Assembly: GCA_038524795.1 (NCBI GenBank)
Contig: JBCBIJ010000008.1
Span: 1-64,000 of the forward strand
Source: CALBPI01 sp038524795
GTDB lineage: Bacteria > Pseudomonadota > Gammaproteobacteria > Steroidobacterales > Woeseiaceae
Direction of reading: 5' to 3'
Length of the DNA: 64,000 nucleotides
Part shown: positions 42,777 to 49,469 of the stretch, piece after piece
How positions within the stretch are numbered: position 1 is the first letter of the stretch
How the letters are laid out: every line of letters starts with the position of its first letter
Notes under the pieces: generated by a model
Database searches by the model: none
Told to the model about the DNA's origin: nothing
The model's input: the letters and a program-made list of their open reading frames with translations, nothing else
Made by a program: the position numbers and the translations under genes

Positions 42777-43953
42777 CCTGCTCGTCGTCGCGGGCGCCGC
42801 CACGGCCGGCGACTGGGAGGTCGATGCCGAAGTCGAACTCTCGGCGCGCTACTTCCTGCAGGAGACCGACGACCCGCGCCAGGACCAGTTCGCAGCCGAC
42901 CTGTACGGGCAGGTCGATGCCTTTCGCGACTGGGACAAGGGGCGCCAGCGGTTCGCTCTGTCCGTGAACGCGCGCGGCGACTCCGACGACGGCGAACGCA
43001 GCCGCTTCGACGTGCAGGAGCTTTACTGGCGTTACCGCTGGTCGCGCGCCGAAGTGGCCGTAGGTGTCGACCGCGTGTTCTGGGGCGTCACCGAAGCACT
43101 GCACCTGGTCGACATCGTCAACCAGACCGACCTTGCGGCCAGCCCCGACACCGAAGACAAACTCGGCCAAGCTATGCTTCGGCTCACGCTGCGACCGCGC
43201 TGGGGCACGATCGACGCTTACGTCCTGCCCCGATTCCGCGAACGGCGTTTTCCGGGCACCGCGGGTCGACTGCGCGGCCCTGTTGAAATCGTGGCGGACG
43301 CAGCCCGATTCGAATCCGGCGACGGCCGCAACCATATCGACTACGCGCTGCGCTACAGCCACTACCTGGGGCCCGTCGAGTTCGCGGTGTCGCAGTTTAC
43401 GGGCACGGCGCGCACGCCCGCCTTCGAACTTATCGGCATCGCACCCGTACCGCAGATCGCGCCTGTCTATTTCCAAACGGACCAGACGGGGCTCGAGCTG
43501 ACCTTCGTGCAGGGCAACTGGCTCTGGAAGCTCGAAGCCATCTCAGCGCGTGACCCCGTGCAGCGCTACCGCGCGGCCACGGGCGGCTTTGAATACACCT
43601 GGTCGAGCGTGTTCGGCAACGCCGACCTTGGCCTGATCACCGAGTACCAGTACGACAGCCGCAACCCGGGCGAAGTCCTCGCATTCGATAACGCGGGACT
43701 CTTCAACGACGACCTCGTCGTCGGCGCGCGGCTGGGGCTCAACGACTTCGCGGGCAGCGAGCTGCTGCTGCTAGCGACGCGCGACCGTGACAACGGTGGC
43801 CGCGTCGTGAGCGTTGAGGCATCACGACGCCTGGGTTCGCGCTGGCGGCTCGCGCTCGAGGGGCAGCACTTCTCGGCCGGTGATGAAGCGGACTTGCTTG
43901 CGATCCTGGCGGGCGAGGACTACTGGCGGCTGTCGCTGACGCGCTACTTCTAG
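42754..43953 (+). CDS. Outer-membrane beta-barrel protein paired with the LolA-like protein
   Basis: A 399-residue protein with a signal peptide (FVSLLVVAGAATA) and a long series of amphipathic strands ending YWRLSLTRYF, with terminal Phe. Sequence such as VDRVFWGVTEALHLVDIVNQTDL resembles the DUF1302-like/porin proteins found beside LolA-like proteins. ATG 42754 lies inside the end of the preceding gene, in another frame, so the two are translationally coupled. It is convergent with the methyltransferase gene (four-base overlap). Proposed to be the outer-membrane part of a lipid or hydrophobic compound transport route. Confidence 0.82.
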   Translation: MRCATFVSLLVVAGAATAGDWEVDAEVELSARYFLQETDDPRQDQFAADLYGQVDAFRDWDKGRQRFALSVNARGDSDDGERSRFDVQELYWRYRWSRAEVAVGVDRVFWGVTEALHLVDIVNQTDLAASPDTEDKLGQAMLRLTLRPRWGTIDAYVLPRFRERRFPGTAGRLRGPVEIVADAARFESGDGRNHIDYALRYSHYLGPVEFAVSQFTGTARTPAFELIGIAPVPQIAPVYFQTDQTGLELTFVQGNWLWKLEAISARDPVQRYRAATGGFEYTWSSVFGNADLGLITEYQYDSRNPGEVLAFDNAGLFNDDLVVGARLGLNDFAGSELLLLATRDRDNGGRVVSVEASRRLGSRWRLALEGQHFSAGDEADLLAILAGEDYWRLSLTRYF

Positions 43954-44609
43954 CTGGATCGAATGAGCTGCCAGGCGCACTCGCGCATGGCGGTAAGACC
44001 GCGCGATTTAAACTTCGGCTCGGCGTCGAGGACGTCTGAGCTCCGCAAATGCGTGACCGCGAAGTCGGCAGCGAACAACGCATCGACCTCGTCGGGCATG
44101 ACCGAGAACGGTGGCCCCGACATCTCCTGCTGCGCGTACTCCACCGTCACGAGCAAGGTGCTGCTCGCTTCAGTCAGCAACGCCGCAAGCGCCGCGGCAT
44201 AGCGCCGTCGCGTCTCGACGTCTAGCGCGACCAGTGCCGCGCGGTCGTAACAGGCCGTGGCGCCCTGCAGGTGATCGGGCTGCAGCGCAAAGACGTCACC
44301 GCAGTACAGGCGAATATTGCCGTGCTCGAGGAAGTCGATGCCGGCGTCGTGGCCGCTCGTGGCCTTGAGGCCCGCCTCTTCGAAGAACGCTTCGACGGCG
44401 ACGGGGCTCAGCTCGATGCCGACGACGCGGTGCCCCTGCTGCGCGAGCCAGTGCATGTCGAGGCTCTTTCCGGCGAGCGGTACAAAGACGGTCGCATCCG
44501 CTTCGACGCCAGCCGGTGGCCAGTGTGCCGCGAGCATGGGGTGGATGTCCGCACGGTGGAAGCCGATGCGGTCGTCGCGCCAGCGCGCGTGCCAGTCGGC
44601 GTCGGCCAC
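43950..44609 (-). CDS. tpm: Thiopurine S-methyltransferase
   Basis: A 219-residue SAM-dependent methyltransferase, the bacterial TPMT length. Markers are DADWHARWRDDRIGFH then HPMLAAHWP at the N terminus, VFVPLAGKSLDMHWLA (SAM loop), VVGIELSPVAVEAFF and ACYDRAALVALD. TPMT family members methylate thiopurines and, in bacteria, selenite or tellurite compounds. GTG 44609 overlaps the upstream stop (TAGTG), which gives the standard length. The in-frame extension to 44669 would run into the DUF427 gene. It is at the downstream end of a three-gene minus-strand run. Confidence 0.92.
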   Translation of the reverse strand: MADADWHARWRDDRIGFHRADIHPMLAAHWPPAGVEADATVFVPLAGKSLDMHWLAQQGHRVVGIELSPVAVEAFFEEAGLKATSGHDAGIDFLEHGNIRLYCGDVFALQPDHLQGATACYDRAALVALDVETRRRYAAALAALLTEASSTLLVTVEYAQQEMSGPPFSVMPDEVDALFAADFAVTHLRSSDVLDAEPKFKSRGLTAMRECAWQLIRSS

Positions 44610-45166
44610 TACCAGTGCCCCGTGCCTGGCGCGCCCTTGATTGGACCCTTGAGCTCGGGCGTCACCCAACCGCCATAGAAACCGCCGGGCTGCGGTGTCA
44701 CACGATCCTCACCCACCCAGCAAGCGTCGACGCGCTGCGGCATAAAGGCGATCCAGCCCGCGATGCGGTCGAATTCTGGATAGGGCTTCGGATAGCACCA
44801 GGCCGCGGCGGCTGAACGCACGCCGTCGACCACCACGTCGAAGTAGGCGGCTTCGCCTTTCCACTCGCAGTGGCTCGACTGACTGAGCGGTACGAGCAGG
44901 TCCATGTCCACGTCGTCGGTGGGCAGGTAGTAAGTCGGTGCGCTTGCGGTTTCGCAGACGCGCTGCGCGCGCAGCGAGTTGGCAATCTCGGCGCCCGCGT
45001 GCTCGACGCGAATGCGCTTTGACACCGACTCGAGGCGCGGCGGGCGCGGGTAGTCCCAGACCGATTCCTGGCCCGGGCCCGGAACCTCGATGTTGTCGGG
45101 GCGCGGCGATCGGTCCCAAGCGCGCCGCGCGGCCAGAATCCAGTCAGGCGCGCGTCGATCAGGCAT
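44609..45166 (-). CDS. DUF427 family protein
   Basis: A 185-residue cytoplasmic protein of the DUF427 family. Conserved features are RIRVEHAGAEIANSLRAQRV at the start of the domain, PTYYLPTDDVDMDLL, SSHCEWKGEAAYFDVVVDG and WCYPKPYPEFDRIAGWIAFMP. The Cys-x-Trp-Lys-Gly patch (CEWKG) is the family's most conserved site. Function is unestablished. ATG 45166 overlaps the preceding gene by eight bases, and the stop overlaps the methyltransferase GTG, so all three are translationally coupled. Confidence 0.9.
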   Translation of the reverse strand: MPDRRAPDWILAARRAWDRSPRPDNIEVPGPGQESVWDYPRPPRLESVSKRIRVEHAGAEIANSLRAQRVCETASAPTYYLPTDDVDMDLLVPLSQSSHCEWKGEAAYFDVVVDGVRSAAAAWCYPKPYPEFDRIAGWIAFMPQRVDACWVGEDRVTPQPGGFYGGWVTPELKGPIKGAPGTGHW

Positions 45167-45620
45167 CGGTCTTGTCGGTATCGGCGGGCGCGTCCTTGTC
45201 GTTCTTGTTGCGCGCACCGCGCAGCCCGAGCGCTCGCTCGATGCGATCGCGGGCGGCCTCGAAGCGCTCACCCTGGGCCTCGCGCCGCACATAGCTTTCA
45301 ACGTCACTGACGAGACTGTCGAGGTCGGGATCGTCGTGGTCGTCTTCGCGGCCCAGACGATCCGCAGCGCCGAACAGATTGATGGCCTTTTCGGTGCGAC
45401 GGCCAAAGGCAACCACTTCGTAGAACTCGCTGCCTGACTTCGCGCCGGGCTTGAAGAGGCTGATCCCCGTCGCAATTAACGAGACCGGTATCAGGATAAA
45501 GTCGCGCAAGCCGTCAACGATCAGCTTGATCTGGAACACGATCGCATCGCGCACCATCTCGCTCTTGGTGACGTCAACGGTGGCTTCTTCGGGTGTGGCG
45601 TTTTCGACGGAATCAGACAT
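45159..45620 (-). CDS. Small conserved-looking protein of unknown function
   Basis: A 153-residue protein with one moderately hydrophobic stretch (DFILIPVSLIATGISLF, about 40-57) and a charged, helical C-terminal half (DRLGREDDHDDPDLDSLV then RREAQGERFEAARDRIERAL). It resembles small membrane-associated proteins of gammaproteobacteria but no family is recognised. ATG 45620 has no competing start nearby in the same frame that looks coding. It is first in the run that leads to DUF427 and the methyltransferase, and divergent from ferrochelatase. Confidence 0.7.
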   Translation of the reverse strand: MSDSVENATPEEATVDVTKSEMVRDAIVFQIKLIVDGLRDFILIPVSLIATGISLFKPGAKSGSEFYEVVAFGRRTEKAINLFGAADRLGREDDHDDPDLDSLVSDVESYVRREAQGERFEAARDRIERALGLRGARNKNDKDAPADTDKTDA

Positions 45621-45692
45621 GGGGGGTGCTTGCTGGCCTGTCGTGGATGTCACTGATACTGTAACGAATTCTCTGGGCAGACAGTAACAGCG

Positions 45693-46799
45693 ATGGCGCG
45701 CTACTCCGGCGATGCAGACTTCGACCACGGCAAGCCCCAGGCAATTGGGCTGCTTGTGGTCAATCTCGGCACACCTGACGATCCTTCGACAGGTGCTGTA
45801 CGCCGCTACCTCAAACAATTTCTCTGGGACCCGCGCGTCGTCGAACAGCCGCGCTGGCTCTGGTGGCTGATTCTCAACCTCATCATCCTCCGGATTCGGC
45901 CGTCGCGCTCAGCCGCGGCCTACCAGAAGATTTGGACCGATGAAGGCTCGCCGCTGTTGCTCTACAGCCAGTCGATCGCCGACAAGGTTGGCGCCGCGCT
46001 GGCTGAAGCCACGGGCAGCCCCGTCGTGACCGAGCTCGGCATGTCCTACGGCTCGCCGTCGATTCCCGACGCGATCGAGCGGCTGCGCGCGAACAACGCG
46101 CGCCGATTGGTCGTACTGCCGCTCTACCCGCAGTACTCGGCGACGACTACGGCCACCGTGTTCGATCAGGTCACCGAGACGCTGCGCCGCCAGCGCTGGG
46201 TGCCTGAGCTGCGGTTCATTAACCAGTACCACGACCGGCCACGCTTCATCACAGCACTCGCCGACACCGTGCGCGCGCACTGGCAGGAACATGGTCGTGG
46301 TGAACGTCTTTTGTTTTCGTTCCACGGTATCCCGCAGCGCTACTTTCGCGCCGGCGACCCTTACCACTGCCAATGCCAGAAAACGGCGCGACTCGTCGCT
46401 GACGCGCTCGGCCTCGAGAAGGGCAGCTGGCAGGTCAGCTTCCAGTCCCGCGTCGGCCGCGAGCCCTGGCTTATGCCTTACACGGACTACACGCTCGAAG
46501 ACTGGGGCGCCGAGAAGCTTGGCAACGTCGATGTGATTTGCCCGGGCTTTGCCGCGGACTGCCTGGAGACGCTCGAAGAGATTGCGCTCGAGAACGGTGA
46601 GGCCTTTGTCGAGGCCGGCGGCGGCGCGCTGCGCTACATCCCCGCACTCAACGACGGTGACGACCAGGTCGCCGCCCTGTCAGACCTTGTGCTTGAGCAC
46701 ACGGCCGGTTGGCATGACGCCTTGAAAACCGACAACGCGCAGATCGGCGACAGTGCTCGCCGTGCCGAGGCGCTGGAGCAACACGCGGCGGCATCATGA
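45693..46799 (+). CDS. hemH: Ferrochelatase
   Basis: A 368-residue enzyme that inserts Fe2+ into protoporphyrin IX, the last step of haem synthesis. Markers are GLLVVNLGTPDDPSTGAVRRYL at the N terminus (here split as two motifs), LLFSFHGIPQRY with the metal-binding His, and the C-terminal VDVICPGFAADCLETLEEI. Length and order match bacterial HemH of the longer type. The stop overlaps the ATG of the VOC protein. The presence of haem synthesis near cytochrome and haem-PAS candidates is circumstantial only. Confidence 0.95.
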   Translation: MARYSGDADFDHGKPQAIGLLVVNLGTPDDPSTGAVRRYLKQFLWDPRVVEQPRWLWWLILNLIILRIRPSRSAAAYQKIWTDEGSPLLLYSQSIADKVGAALAEATGSPVVTELGMSYGSPSIPDAIERLRANNARRLVVLPLYPQYSATTTATVFDQVTETLRRQRWVPELRFINQYHDRPRFITALADTVRAHWQEHGRGERLLFSFHGIPQRYFRAGDPYHCQCQKTARLVADALGLEKGSWQVSFQSRVGREPWLMPYTDYTLEDWGAEKLGNVDVICPGFAADCLETLEEIALENGEAFVEAGGGALRYIPALNDGDDQVAALSDLVLEHTAGWHDALKTDNAQIGDSARRAEALEQHAAAS

Positions 46800-47509
46800 G
46801 CACCCGCTTCCTTGAGATCAGCGTCACCTCTCATGATCTCGTTACGTCGCTAAACTTCTACCGGGCACTGGGATTCACGGAGCTCACAACGGCCGACACC
46901 TGGCCGCACCCCTACGCCGTCGTTACCGATGGCCAGGTCGCCATCGGTCTGCACGGGCAAGCCTTCGAGGCGCCGCGCATCGCGCTGTCGATGCCCGACC
47001 TGCAGCGCGCCGCACTCCAGCTGGGTGACAACCCCAGGCTGCAGTCGATGCGCATCGACCCAGAGAGCTTTCACGAGGTGCTGCTCGCTGATGAGGACCA
47101 CCACGCGCTCTGGCTGCTCGAAGCGCGCACTTACTCGCCCGCGAGCGAAACGCCGCCGCGCTCACAGCTGGGTTCCGTGCTCGAGTGGACCTTGCCCGTG
47201 CGCGACGCGCTGGCCAGTGCACAATTCTGGGCGCCCTATTCCAATGCCTCGCTGGCCGTCATCGAACGCCCGAGCATGCACATGCGCCTGGCCATCGACA
47301 GCATGCCGGTCGGCCTGTCCGAGCAAGCGCGCGGGCGCGATCCGATGCTGTCCTGGCGTGTCGATGACCTCGCAACCCTGGGCGTTACGCTCGATCGCAT
47401 CGGCCACCCGCTGCAGCGCTGCGGCATCGGCATCGAGGGCTGCTACGGGCTGGTCACCACGCCAGAGGGCTTGGGGTTTTCGGTGTTTGGCGTCGACTTC
47501 GCCGACTAG
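46796..47509 (+). CDS. VOC-superfamily (glyoxalase/dioxygenase fold) protein
   Basis: A 237-residue protein with two vicinal-oxygen-chelate modules. Module one opens FLEISVTSHDLVTSLNFYRALGF and has LLADEDHHALWLLEA; module two opens LEWTLPVRDALASAQFW and ends with a strand containing TTPEGLGFSVF. No clear set of metal ligands (usually His/Glu in both modules) can be assigned, so it may be non-catalytic. It is translationally coupled to hemH by ATGA and convergent with the exonuclease gene (four-base overlap). Confidence 0.82.
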   Translation: MSTRFLEISVTSHDLVTSLNFYRALGFTELTTADTWPHPYAVVTDGQVAIGLHGQAFEAPRIALSMPDLQRAALQLGDNPRLQSMRIDPESFHEVLLADEDHHALWLLEARTYSPASETPPRSQLGSVLEWTLPVRDALASAQFWAPYSNASLAVIERPSMHMRLAIDSMPVGLSEQARGRDPMLSWRVDDLATLGVTLDRIGHPLQRCGIGIEGCYGLVTTPEGLGFSVFGVDFAD

Positions 47510-48399
47510 TCAGCGCCCACAAGGTCGCAAAGCCGCTCGCCCTGCCGCCGGAATGACGGCCCGAACGCGGCTTCATCACAAAGATGATTCAGAGCCCCAA
47601 GGTCGGGCGCGCGCCTGTGCAGGTCCGTGGCATCAAAGTCGAGGGGCACATCGGTTGGGATACGCGTGAGCTCGCGCGAGATCATGGCGATATCGCGGTG
47701 CGTCTCGAGCTTCTCGCCGAGCTTTGCCGCGCCGCGCACGTTGACCTCGGCCACCTGGTCGAGGTTCGCGTAAACGACATCAAGACTGCCAAAGTGGTTG
47801 AGCAATGCAGCAGCCGTCTTGCGCCCGACGCCAGGCACGCCCGGAATGTTGTCGACGGCGTCGCCCGCGAGCGCCAGTAGATCGGCGATCTGCTCGGGAA
47901 ACACGCCGAAGGCGTCCGGAATGTCGTCGTAGCCAAGCTTTTTGTTGCCCGCGAAATCCCAGAATGTGTCGACGGGCGTCAGCAGCTGCGTGAGGTCCTT
48001 GTCACGGCTCACGATCGTGCAGGGCACGCCATGGCTGCGCGCATCGACAGCCAGTGTGCCAATGATGTCGTCGGCCTCGTAAAGGCCGCTCGCGGCTTCG
48101 CGCAGCCCCAGCGCGCGCGCCATGCGTCGACACTGCTTGAACTGGCGGTCGAGCTCGGGCGGCGCCGGGTCACGGTTGGCCTTGTAATTGGGGTAGATCT
48201 CGTTGCGGTAGGAACTCGCCAGACTTTCATCGAAGGCCACGGCGATCTGGTCAGGCGACACATACTCCAGAAAGTCCGCAAGAAAACGCGTGAAGCCATA
48301 AAGCGCATTGGTCGGGTTGCCGTCGCCGTCCGTCATGTCGTCGGGCACCGAGAACCAGGCGCGAAACACGTAGACGCTGGCGTCTATGAGGTAAACCAT
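47506..48399 (-). CDS. 5'-3' exonuclease (DNA polymerase I N-domain-like)
   Basis: A 297-residue FEN/PolI-type nuclease. The acidic N-terminal start is VYLIDASVYVFRAW, with metal-binding acids in FDES, YEADDIIG and RDKDLTQ. The helix-three-turn-helix DNA-binding motif is GDAVDNIPGVPGVGRKTAAALL split over two adjacent motifs near 180-200. A polymerase domain is absent, so it is a stand-alone exonuclease/flap endonuclease, comparable in layout to Xni (ExoIX) but with a fuller metal-binding set. It may act in RNA primer removal or repair. It is 23 bases upstream of the HNH stop on the same strand direction. Confidence 0.92.
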   Translation of the reverse strand: MVYLIDASVYVFRAWFSVPDDMTDGDGNPTNALYGFTRFLADFLEYVSPDQIAVAFDESLASSYRNEIYPNYKANRDPAPPELDRQFKQCRRMARALGLREAASGLYEADDIIGTLAVDARSHGVPCTIVSRDKDLTQLLTPVDTFWDFAGNKKLGYDDIPDAFGVFPEQIADLLALAGDAVDNIPGVPGVGRKTAAALLNHFGSLDVVYANLDQVAEVNVRGAAKLGEKLETHRDIAMISRELTRIPTDVPLDFDATDLHRRAPDLGALNHLCDEAAFGPSFRRQGERLCDLVGAD

Positions 48400-48409
48400 G
48401 CGCCGAATT

Positions 48410-48426
48410 CTAGCAGCGCGTGCTAG
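48410..48426. other. Short inverted repeat over the HNH stop codon
   Basis: CTAGCA-GCGCG-TGCTAG is a perfect 6-bp stem with a 5-base loop and covers the HNH gene stop codon. No T-run follows, so it is probably not a terminator. Confidence 0.3.
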
Positions 48427-49070
48427 CGGAGGTCGGCAGCCGTTGCGGCGGTGTTGCTCTCAAGGTGGATGCGCACGCGCTTGTGCAACGGGCTCTTTCG
48501 CGGGAAGTGCGCGAGCAGGTATTCCATCTGGTCGGCGAGAACGCGTCGGCCTTTGAGGTAGATGTACTCGGCGTAAGTGGGCGTGAAAGGCACGGCGATA
48601 AGCTCCATGCCAGCCTGCTCAGGTGTCCGGCCGCCCTTGTGGTTGTTGCAGCGTCGGCACGCCGTCGCGACGTTGGTCCAGCGGTCCTCGCCCTGCTGTG
48701 AGATCGGCGTGATGTGATCGCGCGTGAGTTCCGAATTCAGGAAACGGTTACCGCAATAGAGGCAGATGTTGGCATCGCGCTTGAACAGCGTACGGTTGTT
48801 CAGTGGCGGCACGTAGGCGTCGCGCAGCTCGGCGAGCCCCTGGTGGGTGCCGTGGGTGGCGATAATTGAGTTGACCTCGATGACGCTGCGTAAACCCGTC
48901 AGCGCGCTGTAGCCCCCCCGAACGCGGAACAGCGGGGTCCCGCACGCGTAGGCGACTTGCTCGGCGTGATAAAGACGCACCGCTTCGCGGTAATCGATCC
49001 ACTCGAGTGGCATACCCGCGACATCCGTTCGGAGTACTTGTTGGGAAATCCGAACGCCCAGGTCCACCAT
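48423..49070 (-). CDS. HNH endonuclease
   Basis: A 215-residue HNH nuclease. The zinc-type frame is CLYCG and CRRCNN, with the catalytic core LTRDHITPISQQGED, then WTNVATACRRCNNHKGG, placing the DH and N residues of the HNH fold around 125-165. The N-terminal part (about 1-95) is a distinct domain of unknown type (PLEWIDYREAVRLYHAEQV). ATG 49070 has GGGGAGC upstream, a strong site. HNH proteins of this form act in repair or as cellular nucleases; no mobile-element partner is present. A 19-base dyad lies 21 bases upstream and could be an operator. Confidence 0.9.
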   Translation of the reverse strand: MVDLGVRISQQVLRTDVAGMPLEWIDYREAVRLYHAEQVAYACGTPLFRVRGGYSALTGLRSVIEVNSIIATHGTHQGLAELRDAYVPPLNNRTLFKRDANICLYCGNRFLNSELTRDHITPISQQGEDRWTNVATACRRCNNHKGGRTPEQAGMELIAVPFTPTYAEYIYLKGRRVLADQMEYLLAHFPRKSPLHKRVRIHLESNTAATAADLR

Positions 49071-49090
49071 GCAGCTCCCCCGTTTGTGCT

Positions 49091-49109
49091 GCGGGTCGCG
49101 GCGACCCGC
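49091..49109. promoter_or_regulatory. Near-perfect 19-bp dyad upstream of the HNH gene
   Basis: GCGGGTCGC-G-GCGACCCGC is a perfect 9-bp inverted repeat about a single central base. It begins 21 bases upstream of the HNH ATG on the minus strand, in the promoter-proximal region, so it may be an operator for a dimeric repressor. Chance occurrence in GC-rich DNA is possible. Confidence 0.4.
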
Positions 49110-49445
49110 TGTCGGTCGAAATCTTGCAGAACGCGGACCGAAAATCAACGCCTTGCAAGTGCGCCACCCGGACCGGCATGCTTGGCGACCGGGCAGTCCG
49201 GTTCTGCGTACCTTGCAGAAGGTCTCCAGCCCCTTCGATCGCCACTCTGCGAGGGGGCTCCGACCCGCTGTCAGGAGCACTTATACACACCGAGGATCAC
49301 GGTTTTGTGACAACCGTCACAGCGCCACGTCGGGAACGATTATGCGTATAAGCTGCTGTTTATAAAACGTATTTTGAGCTTCTCCTCCTATAAGGCGCTG
49401 CAGGCTGCCCGTTGCACGTGCAAAATGACCGGCCGCGCGTCGAAA

Positions 49446-49454
49446 TGATCCACA
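49446..49454 (+). promoter_or_regulatory. DnaA-box-like 9-mer (weak)
   Basis: TGATCCACA differs at one position from the DnaA consensus TTATCCACA and is in tandem with the perfect box at 49458. Confidence 0.5.
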
Positions 49455-49457
49455 AAC

Positions 49458-49466
49458 TTATCCACA
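49458..49466 (+). promoter_or_regulatory. Perfect DnaA box at the priA start
   Basis: TTATCCACA, an exact DnaA consensus box, ends four bases before the priA GTG. A protein bound here would cover the ribosome-binding region of DNA encoding the leader or the promoter. Confidence 0.6.
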
Positions 49467-49469
49467 GCC

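Larger units (their letters stand above)
49071..49469. other. Divergent HNH/priA intergenic region with further inverted repeats
   Basis: A 399-base non-coding region. GCAGAAC-G-CGGAC (49126-49138) can pair with GTCCGGTTCTGC (49196-49207), giving a long stem in the HNH leader. ACGGTT and AACCGT (49299-49317) form a second dyad, and a relatively AT-rich tract at 49335-49375 probably holds promoters. CCGACCCGCTGTC-like sequence occurs near 49102 and 49262. No small RNA or ORF could be supported. Confidence 0.45.
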
